Assembly (NCBI GenBank): GCA_047628385.1
Contig: JBLHVH010000016.1
Location: 1 to 29,266, forward strand
Source of the DNA: PZPK01 sp047628385
GTDB lineage: Bacteria; Pseudomonadota; Gammaproteobacteria; Pseudomonadales; Oleiphilaceae
DNA length: 29,266 nt
Direction: 5' to 3'
Part shown: positions 17,864 to 26,406 of the stretch, piece after piece
Layout: each line of letters begins with the position of its first letter
How positions within the stretch are numbered: position 1 is the first letter of the stretch
Program-made: the position numbers and the translations under genes
Notes under the pieces: generated by a model
What the model was told of the DNA's origin: nothing
Databases searched by the model: none
Seen by the model: only the letters and a program-made list of their open reading frames with translations

Positions 17864-17880
17864 GATTAGCTCTGTTTAGT

Positions 17881-18321
17881 TTAAAAAACTAATTCTTCAG
17901 CAGTGGATTTAAAGTGTTTTAACATTTCCATTGCCATGCCTTGGTTGTCTTGCATGAACTGTGTGGTTTTGTCAGCCTCGGGTTTCATGAAAGTAGAGAA
18001 CCCTTTCAAGGTCTTTTCTGGCAGCGAATCTATATTTCGAAAGCCCATTTTCCAGTTTGGGAAATCACGTTCTGTTATTTCCTTGCCAGAAAGCTTAATG
18101 ATACGTCGATGACGTTTATCTTGTTTTATTTTTTCAAAAATCGCTTCAACGTAACGTTGTTCACCTTCCAGAACTTGGATAAAGGTACCCAAACCATTGT
18201 AAAGCAATAAGCCCGTTACCTCGTTTTGTGTATTATTACGATGGCACTGGCTCAATAAATCAACCAGTTGCGCTTGAGATGGCCGAGATGTGGCGGAACT
18301 AACATAAATGAGTGAATACAT
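17881..18321 (-). CDS. BLUF-domain blue-light sensor protein
   Basis: A short FAD-binding photoreceptor of 146 residues. The BLUF fold fills about 1-95: LIYVSSA at the N terminus, then Tyr6, Asn30 and Gln49 matching the Tyr-Asn-Gln triad around the flavin. TGLLLYN and FIQVLEGE correspond to PixD-type proteins, and Trp90/Met92 to the semi-conserved beta5 pair. The remaining ~50 residues look helical, with no enzymatic (EAL, GGDEF, cyclase) output domain, so it must act through a partner protein. The ATG has GAAGG 6 bases upstream. The next gene, 17 bp away, encodes a chemoreceptor. Confidence 0.93.
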   Translation of the reverse strand: MYSLIYVSSATSRPSQAQLVDLLSQCHRNNTQNEVTGLLLYNGLGTFIQVLEGEQRYVEAIFEKIKQDKRHRRIIKLSGKEITERDFPNWKMGFRNIDSLPEKTLKGFSTFMKPEADKTTQFMQDNQGMAMEMLKHFKSTAEELVF

Positions 18322-18734
18322 AGTTGGCCTTCGGCACTTTTAAGTTTATTCATTAGTGTTTTGAGTATAGGTGAGATTTTGAATATTGGAGAAATGAATG
18401 CACAACGATAGTGCGCTTTATATTTAGTAACGTCGTGAGTCATATTTAAACCGCATTTAGGGGTTTAATTAGCGTAAATAGTGTGGTGTGTTTAGTTTGG
18501 TCCAGTTAGCCTTTTGCTAGCTATGGTTTAGACGATAGCGTTTTCAGGTGACGTTTAGTCTTGGTTTTACGGGTGGTTTGCATTTACGGTAGCGTTTATT
18601 GTGCCAAGGGGGTTGAGCTAGAATCGCTCGTTTGAGTGCTTGTGACAGAGGGCTAAGGAGTCTGTATTTTCTTTTCTGCTGAGGGTCTTGCAAATAATCG
18701 TTAAGTGATCGGTCTCTTTAACATAGGTGAAAAT
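18322..18734. other. Spacer upstream of the BLUF gene
   Basis: About 410 bases with no gene I can support. It should hold the promoter of the BLUF-chemoreceptor unit. A TATACT -10-like hexamer occurs on the minus strand about 45 bases before the start, but without a good -35. Confidence 0.35.
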
Positions 18735-18780
18735 GCTAAGCGATGCAAGGGCCACTAATGTGGCCCTTGCATCGCTTAGC
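18735..18780 (-). terminator. Long perfect palindrome after the glutamine synthetase gene
   Basis: A perfect 21-bp inverted repeat with a TAAT loop (GCTAAGCGATGCAAGGGCCA extended by C on each arm) lies 8 bp after the glnN stop. In the direction of glnN it is followed by ATTTTCACC, a modest T-tract. A bidirectional terminator or mRNA 3'-end stabiliser is likely. The stem length and lack of any mismatch are unusual for an ordinary terminator. Confidence 0.7.
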
Positions 18781-18788
18781 GCGATTAT

Positions 18789-20963
18789 TTATTTAATGAA
18801 TAACATTTCTGAATACTTAGGTAAAGGCCATGCCGTATCCGCGACGCTTCCTTCAAGTGTGTCGGCAAAACTACGTACTTCAACCATTAACGTTGTAATG
18901 GTGTCTGCACAGTATTTCATGTGTGCTTCTACGCTTGGGAATTCATCTTTCTCGATCGCAGCTGCAAGTGCTTTAACCGATGACATCATTGAATTTGCGT
19001 CGGTTGCGATTGACTGGGCTAAACTATTGTCTAACTTAATACCTGCTGTCGAAGCGCTGGCAATAGTCGATGTGAGTTCAGATAAATAACCAGTCGCGGC
19101 TGGGTAAATAGTAGTTGTAGCTATATCGACCACTAATTTAGCTTCAACCTCGATTGCAAGAATATACTGCTCTGAGTAAACTTCGTAACGGCTTTCTAAT
19201 TCAACTGCCGATAATACGCCAGTGCGCTTAAATAACGCTTTAACCGCTTCATCTTGAAATGCAGGTAAGGCATCGGCAGTGGTTGGAATGTTCTTTAACC
19301 CGCGCTCTTCAACAGCAGCAGTATGCCATTCTGAGGAATAACCATCGCCTCCAAAAATCACATTTCCATGTGCTTCCATTAATTCTTTTAATACGGTAAT
19401 TACCGCTTCAGACTGCTCTTGGCCTGATTTTAATGCCGCATCAAGTTTTTCTGCAATCCAATTAAGCGAGTCCGCTAGTACCGTGTTCATTGCAACTAAT
19501 GGACCTGAAACAGACTGAGAAGACCCAACAGCACGGAATTCAAAACGGTTACCGGTAAAAGCAAACGGCGACGTTCTATTTCGGTCACCTGGGTCGCGTG
19601 TGAATGACAATATTTGGTCTAGACCTAAATCCATTAAGCCTCCGCCTGTGGTTGGCTTTAAGCTACCTTTCTGAATATCTTTAAACACTTTCTCTAACTG
19701 GTCGCCTAAATAAACAGATAAAATTGCTGGCGGCGCTTCGTTTGCCCCTAAGCGATGGTCGTTGGCGGCAGATGCGATGACTGCGCGTAATAAAGGACCG
19801 TGTATATGAACGCCACGAATGACGGCGCCACAGAATAGTAGAAAGTTAAGGTTTTTCTCTGGCGTGTTACCTGGGTCTAACAAGTTACCTTGTGTTGAAT
19901 TACCCACTGACCAATTAACATGCTTACCTGAACCATTAAGGCCAGCAAAAGGTTTTTCGTGTAACAAAGCAAGGAACCCGTGCTTTTTCGCTGTGATCTT
20001 TAACACTGTCATCAACAGTTGCTGGTGATCGGCTGCTACGTTAGCGGCTTCAAAATAAGGCGCTAATTCAAATTGCCCGGGTGCAACTTCATTATGATGA
20101 GTTTTCGCAGGAATACCTAGTCGATATAACTGGTCTTCAAAGTCTTGCATAAAAACCTGAACACGCTCTGGAATGGCGCCAAAATAATGGTCATCAAACT
20201 GTTGTCCTTTCGCGGGTGCTGCACCAAAAAGAGTACGTCCAGCAAGCAATAAGTCTGGACGACTGTTTGCAAAATTCTCATCAATCAAGAAATACTCTTG
20301 CTCTGCACCACAGCTAGAGTTCAAGGTTGTAATATCAGTTTCACCCATTAAACCCAATACTTTTTGAGCCGCTTCATTCATCGCCGAGTTTGAACGTAGC
20401 AGTGGGATTTTTTTATCCAACGCTTCGCCCGTCCATGACATAAACACACTGGGGATCATTAAGGTTGCGCCGTTCGACGTATGCATAATATAGGCAGGGC
20501 TAGTAGGATCCCATGCGGTATAACCACGGGCGGCATTCGTCATCCGCAAGCTCCCATTAGGAAACGAAGAGCCATCAGGCTCGCCTTTAATTAATAAGCT
20601 ACCGGTGAATTCTGTTATTGCGTCACCTTCAGCATTGGTGATAATAAATCCATCATGCTTCTCAGCGGTTGCATTGGTCATTGGGTAGAAAATATGTGAG
20701 AAAAATTTAGCCCCTTTAGAAAGCGCCCAGTCCTTCATCGCTGCCGCGACAACGTCGGCAGTGGCTGTATCTAACACCGCACCGGTTTTAACTGTTTTTT
20801 TCATCGCTTTAAACGCGTTCTTCGATAACGACTCTTCCATTTTAGAAAGATTAAAAACGTCGCAAGCCCATATTTTGCTCAATGGCTCAGGCATTTGAAG
20901 ATCTTTTGGTTGTGCGTTAGTGATCGCACTGATCGCCGCTAGTCTTGAAGCATTTCCACTCAT
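18789..20963 (-). CDS. glnN: Glutamine synthetase type III (GlnN)
   Basis: ATP-dependent ligation of ammonia to glutamate, giving glutamine, in the cytoplasm. At 724 residues it has the length of type III enzymes, far beyond type I (~470). Family blocks are visible: an N-terminal GSIII region (WACDVFN, KFFSHIFYPM, KHDGFI), the active-site AEQEYFLID, HHNEVAPGQFELAP, GLNGSGKHVNWSVG, and RTSPFAFTGNRFEFR. The ATG at 20963 is chosen because TTGGAG precedes it by 7 bases; an in-frame TTG 12 bases upstream overlaps that ribosome site. It is monocistronic, ending in a long perfect palindrome. No NtrC or other nitrogen operator was identified. Confidence 0.95.
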   Translation of the reverse strand: MSGNASRLAAISAITNAQPKDLQMPEPLSKIWACDVFNLSKMEESLSKNAFKAMKKTVKTGAVLDTATADVVAAAMKDWALSKGAKFFSHIFYPMTNATAEKHDGFIITNAEGDAITEFTGSLLIKGEPDGSSFPNGSLRMTNAARGYTAWDPTSPAYIMHTSNGATLMIPSVFMSWTGEALDKKIPLLRSNSAMNEAAQKVLGLMGETDITTLNSSCGAEQEYFLIDENFANSRPDLLLAGRTLFGAAPAKGQQFDDHYFGAIPERVQVFMQDFEDQLYRLGIPAKTHHNEVAPGQFELAPYFEAANVAADHQQLLMTVLKITAKKHGFLALLHEKPFAGLNGSGKHVNWSVGNSTQGNLLDPGNTPEKNLNFLLFCGAVIRGVHIHGPLLRAVIASAANDHRLGANEAPPAILSVYLGDQLEKVFKDIQKGSLKPTTGGGLMDLGLDQILSFTRDPGDRNRTSPFAFTGNRFEFRAVGSSQSVSGPLVAMNTVLADSLNWIAEKLDAALKSGQEQSEAVITVLKELMEAHGNVIFGGDGYSSEWHTAAVEERGLKNIPTTADALPAFQDEAVKALFKRTGVLSAVELESRYEVYSEQYILAIEVEAKLVVDIATTTIYPAATGYLSELTSTIASASTAGIKLDNSLAQSIATDANSMMSSVKALAAAIEKDEFPSVEAHMKYCADTITTLMVEVRSFADTLEGSVADTAWPLPKYSEMLFIK

Positions 20964-21728
20964 GTTTTTCTCCAATGTAATGATTTAAAAGTCGTGTCGC
21001 TTATTTTTAAAAAGCATAAAAACCAAGTTCCTTAATTTACTTAGCTGCAAATGTGAATGAATTCTGCCTTTGCTAACTACGCACCAAAAGAAACGTATAT
21101 ATTCAATTAAGGCAATTTTCGAACCAGTCTTTTAGTTTGGTAAGTAAATTACTGTTAAATAATTGAATTATATAGATAAGTTAGATGTTTATTTTACTAA
21201 TATGGCATAAAAATAAATACTTGTTCAGCAATTATGACCTATAAAAATGCACATAACTATATATCGCACCAAATAAGAGCGGCGCGAGGTGTGTCGCTTT
21301 ATTAGCAGGCCGATATTTTGACCTGAATTCTCATAACTTCCATTTTTTTCATAAGCTAAATCAGGGCAACACTTAAAAACCTTAACTTAGGACGTTTTCA
21401 TAGAAACTATTGCGCTAATACGGGCGGTAAATATGAGAACGATTCAGTATTTAATTAAGAACTTAACTAGAAATTTCGCATAAAAAACCAAGAATAGCCC
21501 TCTATTCATCATATTTTTAGTAGTACTTCAACTATTGTCGATATAACCATGCCCCTACCTATTTCAAATGTGCGGACTGAATCGGCAGTATTAAATGTAA
21601 CTTTATGTACATTTTTGTTGTATTTAGGATGCATACTCTAATTTTTAAAGCTAAATTCTCCACATAAAGTAGGGTTTCATACAAATTAAGTGTGTTACGT
21701 TTTTTTTAAAACATGGAGTTGTATTGTT
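20964..21728. other. Spacer between divergent glnN and a lipoprotein gene
   Basis: About 760 AT-rich bases with no gene I can support on either strand. It must hold the glnN promoter near its left end and the lipoprotein promoter near its right end. No clear hairpins, repeats or recognisable operators were found. Confidence 0.4.
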
Positions 21729-22928
21729 ATGTCATCAAAGTTGTTGCGTTTTTTTATTATCCTTTCTGTCACCACATTAGTTGGGTGCAAAGCTGAATTA
21801 AACCCTGAATGGAGTCTTTTCTATACCCAAGCCCAAAGTAATGAAAATAGAGTCGAGTGGCTTTCTAATGTGGCCGTCGACACATTTGGCGATGTACTAA
21901 CGGCTGGTCAGACCATTACAACAGGAGCCAACAGAGAGGCAAATGTACTACTGGTAAAACATGATGATAATGGTGATCTTATTTGGGCCAGTGAATACAA
22001 TTTTGCAGACGAAACTTATCGTAGTGATGATAAAACGACTGATATGGTGCTAGATGATGACGGCAATACCTATTTAGTCGGCGTACAGTATATTGTTGAA
22101 AACGACCAGGGTCGCTCTGGGTCATTTTTGATGAAGTTTGATCGCTTTGGCGATGTGGCATGGGCTCAGCAGTTAAGTAATGAAGAAGATGCACGCGATA
22201 TCGAAATCAGTGATAACAAACTATATGTGACAGGCTATGCCACTCAAGTATTCGACCTAAGTGGTCAACGTTTACTCAATATTACTCACCCCGATGCAAA
22301 AGCATGGGATATAGAAATTGATGATGCCGGAAGTATGTATGTCGTGGGCTACGCTGCAGCAAGTAAATTCAATGAAAACGGCGTACAACTTTGGACAGTT
22401 TCGCTTCCTGAAGAGCTTAGTCACCAAGCTTCTATTGCTATAAACGCTGACGGCTCAGTCGTGATTGCGCACAATCAAACTGACCGATCGACACGCATTG
22501 CGGCGATATCAGATATAGGAACACCACAATGGAGCAAAACCTATTCGCCTTCACAGCAAAGTTACGGAATTCCTGGGCCAGCACTTGTTAATACAGACTG
22601 GCATGGAGACATTATTCTTGCATTATCAAACGACAAAAGTCGTCGAATTATTAAACTGAATGAAAACGGTAAAGTATTATGGAAAGTGGCTAGTTCTGGA
22701 ATTTTACAAGAGTTCATCGTAGACAATGATGGGGCTGTTTATGCTGTGGGTGGAGGTACTAATGAAAAATACGATGCAAATGGAAATTTTATTATTCAAA
22801 CAACTAAAGCTCCCGGCACTCAGGTGACAACCGGTTCTATTGCCATGAATGGTGAAGATTTATACGTTGGATATAGCGCTGTCAATAACGGCGAAATAAA
22901 CTTCCTTCTTGAAAAATATATTGATTAA
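21729..22928 (+). CDS. Lipoprotein with beta-propeller-like repeats
   Basis: A 399-residue secreted lipoprotein. The signal sequence MSSKLLRFFIILSVTTLVGC ends in a lipobox with Cys20. The rest consists of repeated blades with patterns such as DDDGNTYLVG, FDRFGDVAW, DDAGSMYVVG, FNENGVQLW, LNENGKVLW, DNDGAVYAVG and YDANGNF. This D/N-G-x-hydrophobic-V-G layout resembles SBBP/PQQ-like beta-propellers. No catalytic residues are apparent. The ATG at 21729 is preferred because it begins a proper signal peptide; an upstream GTG would add 13 residues before it. GGAG lies 11 bases before. It stands alone and ends at a terminator. The function is unknown. Confidence 0.8.
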   Translation: MSSKLLRFFIILSVTTLVGCKAELNPEWSLFYTQAQSNENRVEWLSNVAVDTFGDVLTAGQTITTGANREANVLLVKHDDNGDLIWASEYNFADETYRSDDKTTDMVLDDDGNTYLVGVQYIVENDQGRSGSFLMKFDRFGDVAWAQQLSNEEDARDIEISDNKLYVTGYATQVFDLSGQRLLNITHPDAKAWDIEIDDAGSMYVVGYAAASKFNENGVQLWTVSLPEELSHQASIAINADGSVVIAHNQTDRSTRIAAISDIGTPQWSKTYSPSQQSYGIPGPALVNTDWHGDIILALSNDKSRRIIKLNENGKVLWKVASSGILQEFIVDNDGAVYAVGGGTNEKYDANGNFIIQTTKAPGTQVTTGSIAMNGEDLYVGYSAVNNGEINFLLEKYID

Positions 22929-22969
22929 TAAGTTTTAGTCGAGAGTCTAAAATATACTAGTCTAACTAG

Positions 22970-22992
22970 GCGGCCCTCAGTGGGTCGCTTTT
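22970..22992 (+). terminator. Terminator after the propeller lipoprotein gene
   Basis: A 7-bp stem (GCGGCCC with GGGTCGC, one G-T pair) and 5-base loop are followed by TTTT, 41 bp after the stop codon. Confidence 0.7.
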
Positions 22993-23897
22993 GAATACCA
23001 CATTAAACGTCATGAATAAATGCTAAATAATTGAACCTTCTCATATCCAGAGATTATCCTTTAAAGGAATCATATATCCCTTACTAAACGCTAAAGGAAT
23101 TAATTTTCTATTGGCCACCATCGACTTCATATTTATCATTACGCCGGTTCTTACTTCGATTGAGCAAAAGAAATACTTCCCAATAGGGTTAAATACCAAA
23201 CCTCATTAACTCAGCGAAGTTCAAAGTAGCTTGTCCAATTTTGGTTTATGGTTCTTGTATATGAAACTGATAAATCGACTAAACATTTTTTGCGAGAAAG
23301 TTATTTAGATGGCCTACATGAAGACAAACATCGTGTGTGAGTTTGCATTGTCACTTATTTACTAATAGCCGCGCAAATTTGATAAAGCGGTTAGTCTTAA
23401 AATAAGTAGACCGATTACAATCTAAAATACTGGGCCTATACGTGTGTTTTTTTCCTCAGGGACTTCCGCTTTCATGTAATTACTACTGATTTTAACTTGG
23501 CGATCAATGATTGCTTAAATGACGTTATTGTCCTTTTTCGGTAAGAAAATAAACACAAAACTAATACAATATGAAATTATTATTCTCACTGTAAATAACC
23601 TTTAGGTTGCTGAATAAAAAAGGAGTATTTTTTGTGTCGGCTTTAACCCGACATAACATTTTTATAACGAAACGCCTTCATATAGATGACACGTACTCTC
23701 ATTGCTGACGCTTATAATAATTTTTTTTAAACTTGCCTTTTAGGTGATAGTAGGAAGGCCTCATTTGACCCACGTTGCCATGGACTGCTAGGGTCATAAA
23801 AGTAATCACTGAGGGGGCAGGGTCAACATAGCCTTATAATCAGGACTACCGTTAGTACAGTGTCTAGTACAGGAAAATATTGGCAGTGCGGCTACAT
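22993..23897. other. Long gene-free spacer downstream of convergent genes
   Basis: About 900 AT-rich bases between two convergent genes, longer than such a spacer needs to be. No reading frame of note was found. TAAAGGAAT recurs at about 23062 and 23092. A 6-bp hairpin TGTCGG-CTTTAAC-CCGACA lies at 23635-23653 followed by TAACATTTTT, a weak terminator-like shape. It may hold decayed genes that I cannot identify. Confidence 0.4.
23635..23663. terminator. Weak terminator-like hairpin in spacer
   Basis: TGTCGG and CCGACA with a 7-base loop, T-runs on both sides (ATTTTTTG before, ACATTTTTA after). No gene ends next to it, so its role is uncertain; it may end an unrecognised small RNA. Confidence 0.3.
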
Positions 23898-24395
23898 CTA
23901 ATAGTCATAGACTTCCGAAATCGCTTCCGTCATGTGATAACCCGCTGTCGCATACTTCGTCATTGATGTTTGAGCCTTCATGGTCCCGCTAACCCAAATT
24001 GGCGCCCATAGATTCTGTGTCATCAAAGGTTTTTTTAAACTTACATAGACAATTTGGTTCTCTGGTGGCGCGGGTGTGTGGATGCAAGCGCCTACGTAGG
24101 GAACTAATAGAAACTCAGACACCGACGAAGCATTGAACTTGATTGGAATCATATAACCTGGCAGTTTTAGTTTTTGTGCATCCAGTGATTTTACGATCGG
24201 TGCGAACTCTGTTTTCGGTAGCTCTATCATGACACCTTCGGTTGTCTCACCTTCAAAAAATGCCTGATCCTCAGTTACGCTGGGTATCCAGTCAGTTGGC
24301 ATTAAGTCATCCCAGCTGACTTCTGTATATTCACTTGAATAAGCAAACGGCGAAATAACAATCATGAGTATTAATATTGCGCTTAAATAGTTCAT
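23898..24395 (-). CDS. DUF3299 periplasmic protein, last gene of the zinc-type operon
   Basis: A 165-residue protein with a signal peptide (hydrophobic 4-17, likely cleavage after AYSS or nearby). The family core is clear: PGYMIPIKF, EFLLVPYVGACIHTPAPP, NQIVYV and WVSGTM. DUF3299 proteins commonly accompany FtsX-type ABC transporters; the Cys and His in GACIHTP suggest possible metal or redox chemistry, which is inference. The ATG at 24395 fits GGAG at 6 bases; another ATG two codons upstream abuts that site and is less likely. It follows the permease stop within 10 bp, so it belongs to the same transcript. Confidence 0.85.
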   Translation of the reverse strand: MNYLSAILILMIVISPFAYSSEYTEVSWDDLMPTDWIPSVTEDQAFFEGETTEGVMIELPKTEFAPIVKSLDAQKLKLPGYMIPIKFNASSVSEFLLVPYVGACIHTPAPPENQIVYVSLKKPLMTQNLWAPIWVSGTMKAQTSMTKYATAGYHMTEAISEVYDY

Positions 24396-24404
24396 TTTCA
24401 TCTC

Positions 24405-25667
24405 CTAGAGTTTGATTGACATGCCATCAGCTAAAGATTGTTTATAGGCTCTATAGCCTGGAATAGTGCCGATTAGGAAGCTCACTCCGATCACGGCAGC
24501 AATAAGTACTAATTGCTCAGCACCAAAACTGGAAACGGGTATATGTAAGCCATACCCCTGAAGCATCGACTGACTTAGAAGGATTGCGATTAGGAATAAG
24601 AGCACCCCCAAAAAGCAACCGACGATCGCAAACAATAAAGACTCGGAGGCTAGGAGTATAAATATCTGAATAGGGCGACAACCTAAAGAGCGAAGAATTG
24701 CGATTTCACGGCGTCGCTCATTCAAACTGGTAAGAATAACGGTGAGCAAGCCAACAAAACTGTTCAGTAAGACAAATATCGCAATAATTAATAATGCTTT
24801 TTCCGCCACACTTATAAGCTGCCACAACTCACCTAACGCAAGTCCGGGCAAAACCGCTAACATAGGTTCTTTTTTGTAATTATTAATGGCGCGTTGGACA
24901 CGAAAAATATCCATCTTGGAATTCAGTCCAAGCATAAACGCGGTAATTTGCGTTGGTTGTAATGCCATGTCTAAAGTCTGTTGTGCGCTAACAGTTTCTC
25001 TTGATCGTGTACCGGTTTGCCAGTCAATGTGAAGCGCCTCTATGCCTTGCAAACTTATATGAATAGTTCGGTCTACCGGTGTCCCTGTTCGCGCTAATAC
25101 TCCGGTAAGCACAAATGGTTTATCGTCATGACGCGCAAAGTCGGTATCGTACACACCATGTGCTAGCGTCAATTCATCACCAAGTTGATAACCCAGTTTT
25201 TCGGCAACGTCAGCACCAATAACGGTGTCAAACACCGCTGAGAATTTAGTGCCTACTTTAAACGTCAATGGTTGGTCATCCGCAAATCGATAGTGCTCAA
25301 AATAAGCTTGAGTCGTACCCATTACTCGAAAGCCTTTATGAGAGTCGCCTAGCGATATGGGAATAGACCATTTAACAGAGGGGTGAGAAGAGATCTTCTC
25401 GTAACTTTCCCAACCAATATTGTTCGTGGCATTGCCAATACGAAATACAGAGTAAAGTAAGAGTTGAACTGAACCGCTTCTTGCACCAACCAGTAGGTCT
25501 GTCCCTGAAATCGTATTGGTGAAACTATGCTTAGCCTCCTTACGAACTGTATCGACGCCCAATAAAAGAAAGACACTAATACAAATGCTGAATAAGGTCA
25601 GATAGCTCGTAAATCGGCGATTTAATATACTCTTAAACGTAAGTTTAAGGAGCAATGAAATGTTCAT
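24405..25667 (-). CDS. FtsX/MacB-type ABC transporter permease
   Basis: A 420-residue inner-membrane protein with the four-helix FtsX/LolC-E layout: TM1 at about 18-38, a large extracytoplasmic domain (~40-280), then three C-terminal helices separated by the family loop NERRREIAILRSLGCRPIQI. Such permeases usually transmit mechanical work to periplasmic partners or extract lipoproteins rather than form a channel. The start overlaps the ATPase stop codon by 4 bp (ATGA). Context with a His-rich ZrgA-like protein points to zinc acquisition rather than lipoprotein sorting. Confidence 0.88.
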   Translation of the reverse strand: MNISLLLKLTFKSILNRRFTSYLTLFSICISVFLLLGVDTVRKEAKHSFTNTISGTDLLVGARSGSVQLLLYSVFRIGNATNNIGWESYEKISSHPSVKWSIPISLGDSHKGFRVMGTTQAYFEHYRFADDQPLTFKVGTKFSAVFDTVIGADVAEKLGYQLGDELTLAHGVYDTDFARHDDKPFVLTGVLARTGTPVDRTIHISLQGIEALHIDWQTGTRSRETVSAQQTLDMALQPTQITAFMLGLNSKMDIFRVQRAINNYKKEPMLAVLPGLALGELWQLISVAEKALLIIAIFVLLNSFVGLLTVILTSLNERRREIAILRSLGCRPIQIFILLASESLLFAIVGCFLGVLLFLIAILLSQSMLQGYGLHIPVSSFGAEQLVLIAAVIGVSFLIGTIPGYRAYKQSLADGMSIKL

Positions 25668-26404
25668 GACACACCCGCCTTCGGCTGTTTTTTACTATTG
25701 ACACCCGCTTTATTGAGATTGCTTAAGTCAATACGTCGGTCAAAAGCCTTTTCCAAGGCTTGATCATGACTCACAAACAGTACGGTTGAACCGCTAAGTT
25801 CACACTCACTTTGTAGCAGACTTAAAAAATGCTCGCGCGTATCCGCATCCAAAGCGGATGTGGGTTCATCTGCAATAATTAATTCAGGCGAACCAATTAG
25901 AGCGCGCGCAGCAGCCACACGCTGCTGCTGACCGACACTAAGATCTGACACTGGTTTATTGAGTAAACGAGGATCCTGCAATTGCAGGTGAGAGAGTAAA
26001 CGACAGGCTTCTTCTTCTAGGGTTCTCGACTTTGTCAGGGCATTGGCTTTACGTCGCTTAGAAAACTCACACACCAAGGTGATGTTCTCAATAACAGATA
26101 AGTAAGGAATTAGATTAAAAAGCTGAAAAATAAAACCGATATGATCTGCTCTAAATTGATCACGATGGCTTTGCTTTAGTTGGTCAATCTCTGTTCCAAG
26201 AATATTGATACGACCAGCATTAGGTAAATTTATGCCTCCGATAAGGCTCAAAAGTGTGGTCTTTCCTGAGCCACTTTCACCTTTGATGAAAACTCGCTCT
26301 CCTTTCTGAATAGAGAGCTTAGGAATATCCACCACGTCCTGCTGGCCCAAGGGCCAGCGAAATCGTAAGTTTTCGACATTTAATAAGGGTGTATTTATGC
26401 TCAT
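25664..26404 (-). CDS. LolD/MacB-type ABC transporter ATP-binding protein
   Basis: A 246-residue single ABC ATPase. Walker A GESGSGKTT is at 42-50, the signature LSVGQ at 155-159, Walker B LIIADE at 175-180 and the H-loop His at 213. It pairs with the downstream FtsX-type permease, whose start overlaps its stop by 4 bp. The ATG at 26404 starts just after the upstream gene's stop; an in-frame TTG at 26410 overlapping that stop is possible. Sequence alone would say lipoprotein-export type; the operon suggests a role in zinc uptake. Confidence 0.9.
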   Translation of the reverse strand: MSINTPLLNVENLRFRWPLGQQDVVDIPKLSIQKGERVFIKGESGSGKTTLLSLIGGINLPNAGRINILGTEIDQLKQSHRDQFRADHIGFIFQLFNLIPYLSVIENITLVCEFSKRRKANALTKSRTLEEEACRLLSHLQLQDPRLLNKPVSDLSVGQQQRVAAARALIGSPELIIADEPTSALDADTREHFLSLLQSECELSGSTVLFVSHDQALEKAFDRRIDLSNLNKAGVNSKKQPKAGVS

Positions 26405-26406
26405 AT

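Noticed and set aside
24405..26404. LolCDE lipoprotein-sorting system
   Set aside because: Sequence type is similar, but only one permease is present and the operon includes ZrgA-like and DUF3299 genes rather than a second Lol permease.
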